Shown here piece after piece: positions 1-7,554 of a stretch of 24,510 bases of DNA. Positions within the stretch are counted from its first letter, which is position 1. Each line of letters starts with the position of its first letter. The notes beneath the pieces were generated by a model. That model made no database searches. It saw only the letters and a list, made by a program, of their open reading frames with translations, and had not been told where the DNA came from. Both the position numbers and the translations under genes were made by a program. The stretch comes from an uncultured Eubacteriaceae bacterium (GTDB lineage Bacteria; Bacillota; Clostridia; Eubacteriales; UBA1433): NCBI GenBank assembly GCA_937880125.1, contig CALFLU010000055.1:1-24510 (forward strand). Reading direction: 5' to 3'.

Positions 1-3
1 GTA

Positions 4-9
4 TATAAT
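4..9 (+). promoter_or_regulatory. Possible -10 box for the first small ORF
   Basis: A perfect TATAAT lies about 47 bases before the ATG at 56. Its -35 partner would fall outside the window, so this cannot be confirmed. A start near position 16 would give a leader of about 40 nt. Confidence 0.3.
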
Positions 10-55
10 AAATAGAAACTTATTTTTTAATAATAGCACAAATGGAGTATAATTC

Positions 56-271
56 ATGAATATAAAAAAAGAAAATGAAAAAACAATCGTCGAAAACGAC
101 CAGTTCGAAATCCATATCCTCAGCAAAGTCTTCAAAGGCTACATTTTGAAAAAGTTTTTAAAGGGCTCGTTCTTTGATTTGATTGAACAGCGCGAAATTA
201 ATGTTGCGCTGACCGAAGACGAGTTGATTAAAACCGCCCAGGATATGCTAAAACCCCTTTATTCTCTGTAA
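56..271 (+). CDS. Small hypothetical protein, 71 aa
   Basis: I do not recognise this protein. It has a GGAG ribosome binding site at 44-47, 8 bases before the ATG, and a strong intrinsic terminator 41 bases after its stop, so it looks like a real single-gene transcript. The product is small, charged and soluble. It is Lys/Glu-rich at the N-terminus and has a hydrophobic mixed central stretch (about residues 24-45: VFKGYILKKFLKGSFFDLIE). There is no Cys, no signal peptide and no clear transmembrane segment. The acidic segment at about residues 50-65 could be an amphipathic helix. The downstream gene belongs to a separately regulated phosphate operon, so position gives no functional hint. Confidence 0.6.
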   Translation: MNIKKENEKTIVENDQFEIHILSKVFKGYILKKFLKGSFFDLIEQREINVALTEDELIKTAQDMLKPLYSL

Positions 272-312
272 AAACAAAGACAAAACACTAAGCCGTATCT
301 GCTTACAAAACG

Positions 313-343
313 AAAAGCCGCATACCTGCGGCTTTTTTATTTT
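313..343 (+). terminator. Intrinsic terminator after the small ORF
   Basis: A 10-bp perfect stem (AAAAGCCGCA at 313-322 with TGCGGCTTTT at 327-336) closes a TACC loop and is followed by a T-rich tail to 343. It insulates the phosphate promoter downstream from upstream transcription. Confidence 0.9.
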
Positions 344-378
344 CACCGCAAACCTCCGTTTATTGGCCTTTTTCAGAT

Positions 379-432
379 TTTACCCAATCTTTACATAATT
401 GGTCTTTTAACTTTACATACACTTCCTATAAT
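379..432 (+). promoter_or_regulatory. Pho box and promoter of the pst-pho operon
   Basis: TTTACC at 379, TTTACA at 390 and TTTACA at 412 sit on an 11-bp register; the unit at 401 is degenerate (GGTCTT). A perfect TATAAT follows at 427-432, and no good -35 hexamer is present. In Bacillus-type PhoP regulation, TT(A/C/T)A(A/C/T)A repeats with 11-bp period lie upstream of the -10 box and replace the -35. The repeats and the -10 are seen directly. Binding by the PhoP-like regulator at 4602-5294 is inferred. Confidence 0.75.
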
Positions 433-467
433 GAAAACAACAAAACGAAAGGAAGAACAAATTTATT

Positions 468-1346
468 ATGAAAAAAGTTATTCTATTCTTAGTCATTGCA
501 TCACTCATTTTGGTTGGATTCGTCGGTTGCGGCGGAAACAAAGACACGGCACTTACCTTAGAAGATTTAAAAGACATCACCGTGGTATCTCGTGAAAACG
601 GCTCCGGTACCCGCGGTGCGTTTATCGAACTTACAGGTGTTGAAGAAAAAGGCGCTGACGGCGCAAAAGTTGACAAAACAACAGCAGAGGCCATTATCGC
701 CAATAAAACAGATGTTGTTATTCAACAAATCACCGGCAATCAGTCCGCCATCGGCTACATCTCGGCAGGCTCCCTCAACGATACGGTCAAAGCCGTTCAA
801 ATCGACGGCGTTGAGCCCACATCCGAAAACATCAAAGCAGGCACCTACGCTTTGGCAAGACCGTTTTTCATCGCGGTCAAAGACACAAACAATGCCGCTG
901 CCAACGATTTTATCGGATTCATTTTGAGCGCTGAAGGCCAAGCGGTTGCCTCTGAGTCTTATATCGCCGTCAACAGTGACGCAGCAAAGTTTACCTCCCA
1001 GATGCCCGAAGGCAAAATCGTTGTTGCAGGCTCTTCTTCGGTTACACCTTTGATGGAAAAACTCAAAGAAGCCTATGCTGAAATCAATCCCAAATTAACC
1101 ATCGAAATTCAGCAAAGCGACTCCACTGCAGGCATCACAGCCGTATCGGAAGGCACTTGCGACATCGGCATGGCATCCAGAGCATTAAAAGATACGGAAA
1201 TTGCTAAAGGTCTGACGCCTACTGAGATTGCAAAAGACGGAATAGCTGTTATAGTCAATACGAAAAATCCTTTGACCACGATGACAAAAGATCAATTGGC
1301 CGATATTTATAAAGGCGAGTTGAAAACTTGGACAGATTTAAAATAA
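468..1346 (+). CDS. pstS: Phosphate-binding lipoprotein, PstS-like with circularly permuted domain order
   Basis: This is the extracytoplasmic phosphate receptor of the PstCAB importer (292 aa). The start has GAAAGGAAG at about 448-456. A signal peptide runs to the lipobox FVGC, with Cys21 as the lipid anchor. The mature part begins with what is normally the C-terminal half of PstS: SRENGSGTR at 41-49, AIGYIS at 94-99 and FIGFILSAEGQ at 148-158. The normal N-terminal half follows: VVAGSSSVTPLMEKL at 185-199, SDSTAG at 217-222, DIGMASR at 232-238, and DGIAVIVN up to the hinge-like LADIYKGELKTW just before the stop. All phosphate-loop elements are present, so the fold should be intact with new termini near the hinge. 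The frame is continuous, with no sign of frameshift. It is first in the operon behind a Pho box. Phosphate is the likely ligand; another oxyanion is less likely, given pstCAB and phoU next to it. Confidence 0.9.
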   Translation: MKKVILFLVIASLILVGFVGCGGNKDTALTLEDLKDITVVSRENGSGTRGAFIELTGVEEKGADGAKVDKTTAEAIIANKTDVVIQQITGNQSAIGYISAGSLNDTVKAVQIDGVEPTSENIKAGTYALARPFFIAVKDTNNAAANDFIGFILSAEGQAVASESYIAVNSDAAKFTSQMPEGKIVVAGSSSVTPLMEKLKEAYAEINPKLTIEIQQSDSTAGITAVSEGTCDIGMASRALKDTEIAKGLTPTEIAKDGIAVIVNTKNPLTTMTKDQLADIYKGELKTWTDLK

Positions 1347-1372
1347 TTCGATGTATTTCGTTCTAAATTCAG

Positions 1373-1417
1373 TAAATATTTCCGTATTCAATGTTACAAT
1401 GGATACGGAAATATTTA
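1373..1417 (+). other. Large hairpin between pstS and pstC
   Basis: TAAATATTTCCGTAT (1373-1387) is a perfect inverted repeat of 1403-1417. The stem extends by a T-G and a C-G pair around an 11-nt loop. No T-run follows, so it is not a typical terminator. Placed directly behind the binding-protein gene, it may stabilise the pstS message or reduce read-through into pstC. Confidence 0.7.
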
Positions 1418-1445
1418 TGTCAGAACACGGAGGTCTCTTCGCACG

Positions 1446-2309
1446 ATGAAAAAACAAAAAATATTAGACCGCCTCATGGGGATTGTCTTTCGCATCACCG
1501 CCACCATTTCCATTGCTTCCGTTATTTTGATATTGGTGTTTATTGTGATCAACAGCATCCCGGCACTGAGAGAAATCGGCATATTTCAATTTATTACAGG
1601 CAAAACCTGGGCGCCCACCGATACGCCCGCATCCTTTGGCTTGCTGCCGATGATTTTGGGCAGCATCTATGTCACCGCAGGCGCTATCTTAATCGGGGTC
1701 CCTCTCGGGCTTTTTACAGCCATTTTTATGGCGCGGTTTTGTCCGCCGAAATTATACAAATTTTTAAAACCGCTCATTGACCTCTTGGCAGGCATTCCTT
1801 CCATTGTCTACGGGTTCTTTGGGCTGGTGTTTATTGTTCCCCTGGTTCGAACCGTGCTGGGCGGCACGGGAAACAGCATCCTCACCGCCTCCATTCTACT
1901 CGGCATAATGATTCTTCCCACAATTATCGGCCTGAGCGAAGCGGCCATTCGTGCCGTTCCTCAATCCTACTATGAAGGTGCCCTTTCTTTGGGTGCCACC
2001 CACGAAAGGGCTGTTTTTACACTTTTGTTGCCCGCAGCCAAATCCGGTATCTTTGCTTCGGTTATTTTGGGTATCGGCCGTGCCATCGGCGAGACCATGG
2101 CAGTGGTCATGGTGGCAGGCAACCAAGCGCGTGTGCCCACGGGGATTTTAAACGGCGTGCGCACAATGACGAGCAGCATCGTCATTGAAATGGGCTACGC
2201 CGCTGACTTGCACCGCGGCGCACTCATTGCCTCCGGCTTGGTTTTGTTCGTCTTTATCCTCATATTAAATATTGCGTTTTCGTTATTGAATACGAGAAAA
2301 GGAGCGTAG
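1446..2309 (+). CDS. pstC: Phosphate ABC transporter permease PstC
   Basis: PstC is one of the two membrane subunits of the high-affinity phosphate importer and pairs with PstA. At 287 aa it has the usual family length. A first membrane helix lies at about residues 17-36, followed by the external loop with the typical TGKTWAPT segment (51-58) and about five more helices. The cytoplasmic coupling loop for the ATPase is EGALSLGATHERAVFTLLLPAA, starting at residue 177. The [11 protein letters not shown] segment (117-127) is characteristic of Pst permeases. GGAGG at 1429-1433 is 12 bases from the ATG, a rather long spacing. The gene sits behind the pstS hairpin and 3 bases before pstA. Confidence 0.95.
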   Translation: MKKQKILDRLMGIVFRITATISIASVILILVFIVINSIPALREIGIFQFITGKTWAPTDTPASFGLLPMILGSIYVTAGAILIGVPLGLFTAIFMARFCPPKLYKFLKPLIDLLAGIPSIVYGFFGLVFIVPLVRTVLGGTGNSILTASILLGIMILPTIIGLSEAAIRAVPQSYYEGALSLGATHERAVFTLLLPAAKSGIFASVILGIGRAIGETMAVVMVAGNQARVPTGILNGVRTMTSSIVIEMGYAADLHRGALIASGLVLFVFILILNIAFSLLNTRKGA

Positions 2310-2312
2310 CAG

Positions 2313-3161
2313 ATGTTTCACTCAAAACCGAAATCAACGTTTTACAAAGCACATCCCCTATCGCTTCTGATCAAAATCCTCGTATGGGCCTCGGTGTGCA
2401 TCACCGCCTTTGTGCTGCTGTTTATCATTGCCTATATCTTCATCAAAGGTGTGCCTCACTTCAGCTTAGACTTTTTCAGCTTGAAGTATAACAGCAACAA
2501 CGTTTCTGTGCTCCCCTCGATTATTACGACGATCTATATGATACTCATTTCACTGCTGACCGCTCTGCCCTTTGGCATCGGCTGCGCCATCTACCTTACG
2601 GAGTATGCCAAGGAGTCGCGTTTTGTCAGGTATATCCGCGTCACAACCGAAACCCTATCGGGCATTCCCTCCATTGTATACGGGCTCTTTGGGATGTTGT
2701 TTTTCGTCACCTACTTAAAGTGGGGTTTTTCCATTTTGGCCGGCTCACTTACCTTGGCCATCATGATTTTACCCCTCATTATTCGCTCCGCCGAAGAGGC
2801 CATCATCGCAGTAGACAACACCTACCGTGAGGCAAGCTATGGGCTGGGCGCAAGCAAGTTGCGCACCATTTTCAGAATTGTCCTGCCCGCTGCCATCTCC
2901 GGCATATTCGCAGGCGTTATCTTGGCAATAGGCAGAATCGTGGGCGAGAGTGCCGCGTTGATCTACACAGCGGGCACCGTGGCAAAAATCCCCATCAGCG
3001 GATTTGACTCCGCACGAACACTCTCGGTGCACATGTATGCCCTTTCCAGCGAGGGTTTGAACACGGATAAAGCCTATGCCACTGCCGTTGTTTTGGTGGC
3101 GCTGGTGATTTTGATTAACTTTCTTGCAAACACGATAACAAAAAAGGTAGGGAACAAATAA
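2313..3161 (+). CDS. pstA: Phosphate ABC transporter permease PstA
   Basis: PstA is the second membrane subunit of the phosphate importer (282 aa). A first helix spans about residues 22-45. The conserved [11 protein letters not shown] lies at 117-127, and the EAA coupling loop [15 protein letters not shown] begins at residue 173. The Arg and Glu of [10 protein letters not shown] (207-216) are conserved in Pst permeases. It begins 3 bases after pstC with GGAG about 9 bases before the ATG, and ends 1 base before pstB, so the genes are tightly co-translated. PstA and PstC share the GIPSIVYG region, as expected for paralogous partners. Confidence 0.95.
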   Translation: MFHSKPKSTFYKAHPLSLLIKILVWASVCITAFVLLFIIAYIFIKGVPHFSLDFFSLKYNSNNVSVLPSIITTIYMILISLLTALPFGIGCAIYLTEYAKESRFVRYIRVTTETLSGIPSIVYGLFGMLFFVTYLKWGFSILAGSLTLAIMILPLIIRSAEEAIIAVDNTYREASYGLGASKLRTIFRIVLPAAISGIFAGVILAIGRIVGESAALIYTAGTVAKIPISGFDSARTLSVHMYALSSEGLNTDKAYATAVVLVALVILINFLANTITKKVGNK

Positions 3162-3162
3162 T

Positions 3163-3915
3163 ATGGCTGACAAATATCAAATTAAAGATCTCGACTTATT
3201 TTACGGAGATTTTCAAGCACTCACCGATGTGAATTTGAATATCGAAGAAAAACAAATCACCGCATTTATCGGCCCTTCGGGCTGCGGCAAGTCCACACTG
3301 CTCAAAACGCTCAACCGCATGAACGACTTGGTGGACGGCTGCCGCATCACGGGCCAGGTTTTGCTGGACGGCGTGGATATTTATGACAATTATGATGTAA
3401 ACCTGCTTCGAAAAAACGTGGGCATGGTGTTTCAAAAGCCCAACCCCTTTCCCATGAGCATTTATGACAACATCGCCTATGGTCCGCGCACACACGGCAT
3501 TCGCAAAAAAGCGCTGTTGGACGACATTGTCGAAGAAAGCCTGCGCAAGGCCGCCATCTGGGACGAAGTCAAAGACAGACTCAAGCGCAACGCCCTGTCC
3601 GTATCAGGCGGGCAACAACAGCGCATCTGCATTGCGCGCGCACTGGCAGTGGAACCCGAAGTGCTTTTGATGGACGAGCCCACCAGCGCACTGGACCCCA
3701 TTTCCACCAACAAAATCGAAGATTTGGTTCTTGACTTGAAAAAGTATTATACTATAGTAATAGTTACCCATAACATGCAGCAGGCAACACGTATTTCGGA
3801 TGCCACCGCGTTTTTCCTCCTGGGGAAAATCATTGAATTTGACGCCACAAGCAACTTGTTTTCAATGCCCAAAGACAAAAGAACCGAAGACTATATCACA
3901 GGCCGTTTTGGTTAA
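3163..3915 (+). CDS. pstB: Phosphate ABC transporter ATPase PstB
   Basis: PstB is the cytoplasmic ATPase that drives phosphate import through PstCA (250 aa, usual length). Visible motifs in order are Walker [10 protein letters not shown] at 37-45, the Q-loop in [15 protein letters not shown] (Q91), signature VSGGQQQR at 147-154, Walker B VLLMDEP at 167-173, D-loop SALD at 175-178 and switch His203 in VTHNMQQA. The [17 protein letters not shown] stretch and NRMNDL after Walker A are PstB hallmarks and separate it from other importer ATPases. It has an AAGGTAGGG ribosome site and follows pstA by one base. Confidence 0.98.
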   Translation: MADKYQIKDLDLFYGDFQALTDVNLNIEEKQITAFIGPSGCGKSTLLKTLNRMNDLVDGCRITGQVLLDGVDIYDNYDVNLLRKNVGMVFQKPNPFPMSIYDNIAYGPRTHGIRKKALLDDIVEESLRKAAIWDEVKDRLKRNALSVSGGQQQRICIARALAVEPEVLLMDEPTSALDPISTNKIEDLVLDLKKYYTIVIVTHNMQQATRISDATAFFLLGKIIEFDATSNLFSMPKDKRTEDYITGRFG

Positions 3916-3930
3916 AAGGAAGGTATTATT

Positions 3931-4590
3931 ATGGCACGCACACATTTTGTCAACGAACTCAACCAATTGAATATTGAATTAATCGACATGGGAACGCTTA
4001 TCGAAATCGCCATTGACAAAGCCATTCATGCGCTAAACGAGCGTGATGCCGAACTGGCGCAGGAAGCCATTGAATTTGACGATAAAATCGATAAACAAGA
4101 ACGCAAAATCGAACAGCACTGCATTAAACTGCTTATGAATCAGCAACCTGTGGCAAAGGACTTGCGCATGATTTCCTGCGTACTCAAAATCATTACCGAT
4201 ATGGAGCGCATCGGCGATCATGCTTCGGATATCTCCGAACTCACCAAGCGCATTTCCAACGACAACAACTCGTTCGAATTTCCCTATTTCGAAAAAATGG
4301 CGAAAATTTGCGTAAAAATGGTCACAGATGCCGTGGACGCTTTTGTCACAAGCGATTTGGAATTGTGCAGAAATGTTATTGCCATGGACGACCAGGTAGA
4401 CGCATTGTTTAACGAGGCCAAAGAAAGCATCATTGCCTCACTGCAAAGCAACAACAATCAAAGTGATGTCTATGTAGACGCATTGATGATTGTAAAATAT
4501 TTTGAACGCATCGGCGACCATGCTGTCAACATCGCCGAATGGGTTATTTTTTCCATTACCGGTATGCACAAAGATATACGAATCGTTTGA
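3931..4590 (+). CDS. phoU: Phosphate signalling protein PhoU
   Basis: PhoU is a peripheral cytoplasmic protein that links the Pst transporter to the PhoR-type kinase and restrains phosphate uptake and signalling in phosphate-replete cells. The 219-aa, all-helical sequence has two PhoU repeats. Each carries the metal-binding motif: MERIGDHASDI with ERIGDHA at 92-98, and FERIGDHAVNI with ERIGDHA at 192-198. AAGGAAGG directly after the pstB stop is its ribosome site. Its position between pstB and the two-component genes is the standard arrangement for PhoU. Confidence 0.97.
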   Translation: MARTHFVNELNQLNIELIDMGTLIEIAIDKAIHALNERDAELAQEAIEFDDKIDKQERKIEQHCIKLLMNQQPVAKDLRMISCVLKIITDMERIGDHASDISELTKRISNDNNSFEFPYFEKMAKICVKMVTDAVDAFVTSDLELCRNVIAMDDQVDALFNEAKESIIASLQSNNNQSDVYVDALMIVKYFERIGDHAVNIAEWVIFSITGMHKDIRIV

Positions 4591-4601
4591 GGAGGTGCCA
4601 A

Positions 4602-5294
4602 TTGACTACTATTTACTCTGTTGAAGATGATGCCAGTATCCGCGAGCTAATCTTATACGCTGCAAAAACCTGCGGATACGACGCAAAAGGCTTTGACAAT
4701 GCGCAAGGCATGTATCAAGCGCTGCAAGAAGCCATTCCTTCCGTGATTCTTTTGGATATTATGTTGCCCGGCAAAGACGGTATCACGCTTTTAAAAGAAC
4801 TGAAGGCATCGGAAAAATACAAACACATTCCCGTCATCTTACTCACGGCAAAATCCAGTGAATACGACAAGGTCCACGGTCTGGATTTAGGGGCGGACGA
4901 CTACATCGTCAAACCCTTTGGGGTCATGGAGATGCTCTCGCGCATACGCGCCGTTCTTCGCCGCACGCAAACAGATTATTCTTCTGCGCAAAGCGCCCTG
5001 CCCCTCAGCTTTAAAGACATCGTGCTGGATTTAAACAAGCGCACGGCAACCATCAACGACCAACCCTGCTCTTTGACCTTCAAAGAATTTGATTTGTTGA
5101 GCTATTTCATCAAAAACCAGGGCATTGTTCTCTCGCGAGACAAAATCATGTCGGTGGTTTGGGGCTATGATTATGCAGGCGAAAGCCGCACCGTGGACAT
5201 GCATGTCAAAACCCTTCGGCAAAAATTGCAGGAAAACCAAAGTCGCGCGGCCATACGCACCGTGCGCAGCGTCGGCTATATTTTAGAGGAGTGA
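4602..5294 (+). CDS. phoP: PhoP/PhoB-type response regulator, OmpR family
   Basis: This is a DNA-binding response regulator (230 aa) that probably activates the pst operon at the Pho box at 379-432. I place the start at the TTG at 4602: GGAGGT at 4591-4596 is 5 bases away, and the protein then begins TTIYSVEDD in register with the receiver domain. A longer in-frame ATG at 4539 would lie deep inside phoU. Receiver residues are E8, D9 and D10, phosphoacceptor D52 in ILLDIMLPG, T82, and K104 in YIVKPF. A winged-helix DNA-binding domain occupies about 135-228 (LTFKEFDLL, SRTVDMHVKTLRQKL). It overlaps the kinase gene by 4 bases. The family could equally be called PhoB or PnpR. Confidence 0.93.
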   Translation: MTTIYSVEDDASIRELILYAAKTCGYDAKGFDNAQGMYQALQEAIPSVILLDIMLPGKDGITLLKELKASEKYKHIPVILLTAKSSEYDKVHGLDLGADDYIVKPFGVMEMLSRIRAVLRRTQTDYSSAQSALPLSFKDIVLDLNKRTATINDQPCSLTFKEFDLLSYFIKNQGIVLSRDKIMSVVWGYDYAGESRTVDMHVKTLRQKLQENQSRAAIRTVRSVGYILEE

Positions 5295-6982
5295 GTGTCA
5301 CGAAAAAACGGATAACCAAAATACTTTTCATCAGTTTTGTCGCGATTCTTTTTTTGGCTGTTTTTATGCTGGGCACTTTGGGCATAAAGTATACTTTTGC
5401 TGCCCCAAAAGCAAGCATTCTCCACGAAATAACACAATTGCAATCACGTCTCAACAGCACCGACGAAAAATCCGCCCTGCTCTATGAATACAGCCGTCAC
5501 TCCCTGAGCCGATCTTCCTTTGTGCTCATTGACGCGCAAAATAAATTTTATTATCAAAACAACGTCATCGACATCGACAACAAAACCATCAACGACACCC
5601 GTCAAAATGGCACGGCTTCTTTTGTGCGCTATCAATCTTCTGTCAACGACTTTACCTATCACAACACCGCCTTGCTCAACGACGGCAGCATTTTATATAC
5701 CCTCACCCCTCTTTTCGGCTCACAAAATCAACTCACCTACATTGCGCTCTCCCTCGCTGTTTTTCTCATTTTGGGCATTGTCCTCTCCTTGCTGCTCGCC
5801 CCTTTTCTTGCAGGGATGATTTTGTCACCGATTTATCATGCAAACGATGAAGCCGAAAAATTCATGAAAAACCGTCACTACACACCCACCATTGTCGCTG
5901 ACGAACTCTCACCGCTGATGAACAAAATCATTGCCCTGCAAAACGAAATCGACCGCTCGATTTTTGTCTTAAGCGCCGAGCAGGCCACACGCCAGGCACT
6001 GATCGAAAACATTTCCGAAGGGCTCATTTTGCTCGACGAAAATCAGCAAATTATCTCCATCAACAACAGCGCAAAAAATGTGCTGTTCCTCAACAAGCAC
6101 GTCAACTATGAAACACGAAATATTTTTGACCTCATCCAGCTTCAAAACCTCAAAGCCGCCATCAAGCAAGCCATTGCCAATCACGCGGCAACCACTTTTG
6201 AAGACCAGGTTCAAGATCGATACTATAAATACTTTATCAGCCCCTCCAACCAAAACGGCTTTTTGATTTTTATCGTCGATACCACAAAAGAAGCAAAAGA
6301 AAACATCGTTCGGCGCGACTTTGCCTCCAACGTGTCCCACGAACTAAAAACGCCGCTCACCTCCATCAAGGGCTTTGCCGAAATGTTGGAACGCGGCATG
6401 CTTTCCAACGCCGACGACATTCAAAAAACCGCTTCCATCATCTACCGCGAGTCCAATCGGCTGCTTTTTCTCATCGAAGATATTATGCGTCTTTCAAAAA
6501 TCGAAAACGCCGATAAGGAAAAGGATTTTCAAATTATGGACTTATCTGTCACCATTGGCGAAGTGCTTGAAGCCCTCAGCATCATTGCCAAAGAAAAAAA
6601 CGTCGCACTGGTTTATGAAAGCAAGCCCGCAAAAGTCTATGCCAATTCCATGATGATGCACGAATTGTTTTTTAATCTCATCGAAAACGCCATCAAATAT
6701 AATGTCGAAAACGGCGCCGTTACCATTCAAACAAAATGCAACGCCAATGAGTGCAACATCATCATCTCAGACAGCGGTATCGGCATTCCGCGCAAGCATT
6801 TAAACAGAATCTTCGAACGGTTCTATCGTGTCGACCAAAGCCGCAGCCGCGACACGGGCGGCACCGGCCTGGGGCTGTCCATTGTCAAACACATCGTCGA
6901 ACAACACCGGGGACAAATTCACCTCACCAGCTCAGAAAACAGCGGCACCACCATCCACATTCTGTTGCCCTCCCTTTCTTGA
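5291..6982 (+). CDS. phoR: PhoR-type phosphate sensor histidine kinase
   Basis: This is a membrane histidine kinase (563 aa) and partner of the regulator just upstream. Membrane helix 1 lies at about 10-32, an extracytoplasmic loop at about 33-148 and helix 2 at about 149-176. A short HAMP-like linker at about 178-222 and a PAS-like domain at about 232-332 follow. The HisKA domain has phosphoacceptor His350 in SNVSHELKTPL. The ATPase domain has N-box FNLIENAIKYN 461-471, DSGIGIP 494-500, FERFYRV 508-514 and GGTGLGLS 523-530. The GTG start at 5291 overlaps the regulator stop. GAGG lies only 1 base before it, so translation is probably coupled. Starting at a later ATG would remove the first membrane helix. 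It is followed by a gap without an obvious terminator. Confidence 0.93.
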   Translation: MSVTKKRITKILFISFVAILFLAVFMLGTLGIKYTFAAPKASILHEITQLQSRLNSTDEKSALLYEYSRHSLSRSSFVLIDAQNKFYYQNNVIDIDNKTINDTRQNGTASFVRYQSSVNDFTYHNTALLNDGSILYTLTPLFGSQNQLTYIALSLAVFLILGIVLSLLLAPFLAGMILSPIYHANDEAEKFMKNRHYTPTIVADELSPLMNKIIALQNEIDRSIFVLSAEQATRQALIENISEGLILLDENQQIISINNSAKNVLFLNKHVNYETRNIFDLIQLQNLKAAIKQAIANHAATTFEDQVQDRYYKYFISPSNQNGFLIFIVDTTKEAKENIVRRDFASNVSHELKTPLTSIKGFAEMLERGMLSNADDIQKTASIIYRESNRLLFLIEDIMRLSKIENADKEKDFQIMDLSVTIGEVLEALSIIAKEKNVALVYESKPAKVYANSMMMHELFFNLIENAIKYNVENGAVTIQTKCNANECNIIISDSGIGIPRKHLNRIFERFYRVDQSRSRDTGGTGLGLSIVKHIVEQHRGQIHLTSSENSGTTIHILLPSLS

Positions 6983-7160
6983 GCGAGGCAAATTCTCTTC
7001 TCTTATCCCCTTTTTCGTACCATACACTCCACTGTTATCCCCATCGACGGCAATTTTTGAGTGAAAATAACACAAATAACACGTCCTTGCCTGCAAGCAA
7101 AAAGCTTTTGACAACACGCAACAAACTGCACAAACCGTTTTTACGAATTTCGGACAATAA
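6983..7160. other. Non-coding gap after phoR
   Basis: This stretch lies between the kinase stop and the tRNA terminator. I see only weak self-complementary runs (for example AAAAGCTTTT near 7100-7109). There is no convincing intrinsic terminator for the pst-pho operon and no supported reading frame. Together with the 7190-7268 stretch it separates the kinase from the convergent tRNA gene. Confidence 0.5.
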
Positions 7161-7189
7161 GAAAAACGGAAAATATGTACTTTCCGTTT
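7159..7189 (-). terminator. Terminator for tRNA-Leu
   Basis: A 9-bp perfect stem pairs 7164-7172 with 7181-7189 around an 8-nt loop. On the minus strand it reads AAACGGAAA, loop, TTTCCGTTT, followed by a further T-rich tail. It lies about 80 bases past the tRNA 3' end. It could also serve weakly in the plus direction for the phoR transcript. Confidence 0.6.
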
Positions 7190-7268
7190 CGTAATCTATT
7201 GTGGGCACCAAAGTGGGCACTTGAGGATATTAAAACACTCTTAAAGTGCGTGTTATCCAAAAAAAGAA

Positions 7269-7355
7269 TGGTGCCGAAGGTGGGACTCGAACCCACACGG
7301 TATTGCTACCAACGGATTTTGAGTCCGTCACGTCTGCCAATTCCATCACTTCGGC
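7269..7355 (-). tRNA. tRNA-Leu (anticodon CAA)
   Basis: The RNA is 87 nt including an encoded CCA. The acceptor stem pairs GCCGAAG with CTTCGGC, with discriminator A. The anticodon stem ACGGA/TCCGT holds the loop CTCAAAA, giving anticodon CAA, which reads UUG. A long variable arm (TGGTAGCAATACC region) marks a class II tRNA. The T-arm is GTGGG, TTCGAGT, CCCAC. The acceptor stem, loop and discriminator resemble E. coli tRNA-Leu(CAA). Apparent reading frames through it are artefacts. Confidence 0.96.
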
Positions 7356-7374
7356 ACTTTTAAATGCGAAGAAA

Positions 7375-7403
7375 ATTATAGCACACTCTCAAAGCGAACG
7401 CAA
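7375..7403 (-). promoter_or_regulatory. Promoter of tRNA-Leu
   Basis: On the minus strand TTGCGT (7403-7398), a 17-bp spacer and a perfect TATAAT (7380-7375) precede the tRNA. The -10 box ends 19 bases before the mature 5' end, which leaves a short leader for RNase P to remove. Confidence 0.65.
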
Positions 7404-7495
7404 TCTTTTTATTGCGCAATACGTAATTTTTTTCTCTGTCTTACCTTTTTTGCACCGAGATATCCTTTTATTTTTTTGCTCCTCTCCCTGTCCTA

Positions 7496-7525
7496 TTGAC
7501 GGGCAAAATACATTGATGATAAAAT
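7496..7525 (+). promoter_or_regulatory. Promoter of the VOC enzyme gene
   Basis: TTGACG at 7496-7501, an 18-bp spacer and TAAAAT at 7520-7525 lie about 30 bases before the start codon. This gives a very short leader that carries the AAGGAGG site. Confidence 0.6.
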
Positions 7526-7554
7526 AATGGTCATCAAAGCAAGGAGGTTTTGAT

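Noticed and set aside
468..1346. Frameshift or missing second half as an explanation for the odd PstS
   Set aside because: The frame is continuous from signal peptide to stop, both halves of the fold are present once each, and the next gene starts normally.
7175..7527. Short plus-strand frames containing VGLEPT or EGGTRTH-like peptides
   Set aside because: They are translations of the antisense of tRNA-Leu, a well-known annotation artefact; the tRNA structure explains the sequence.
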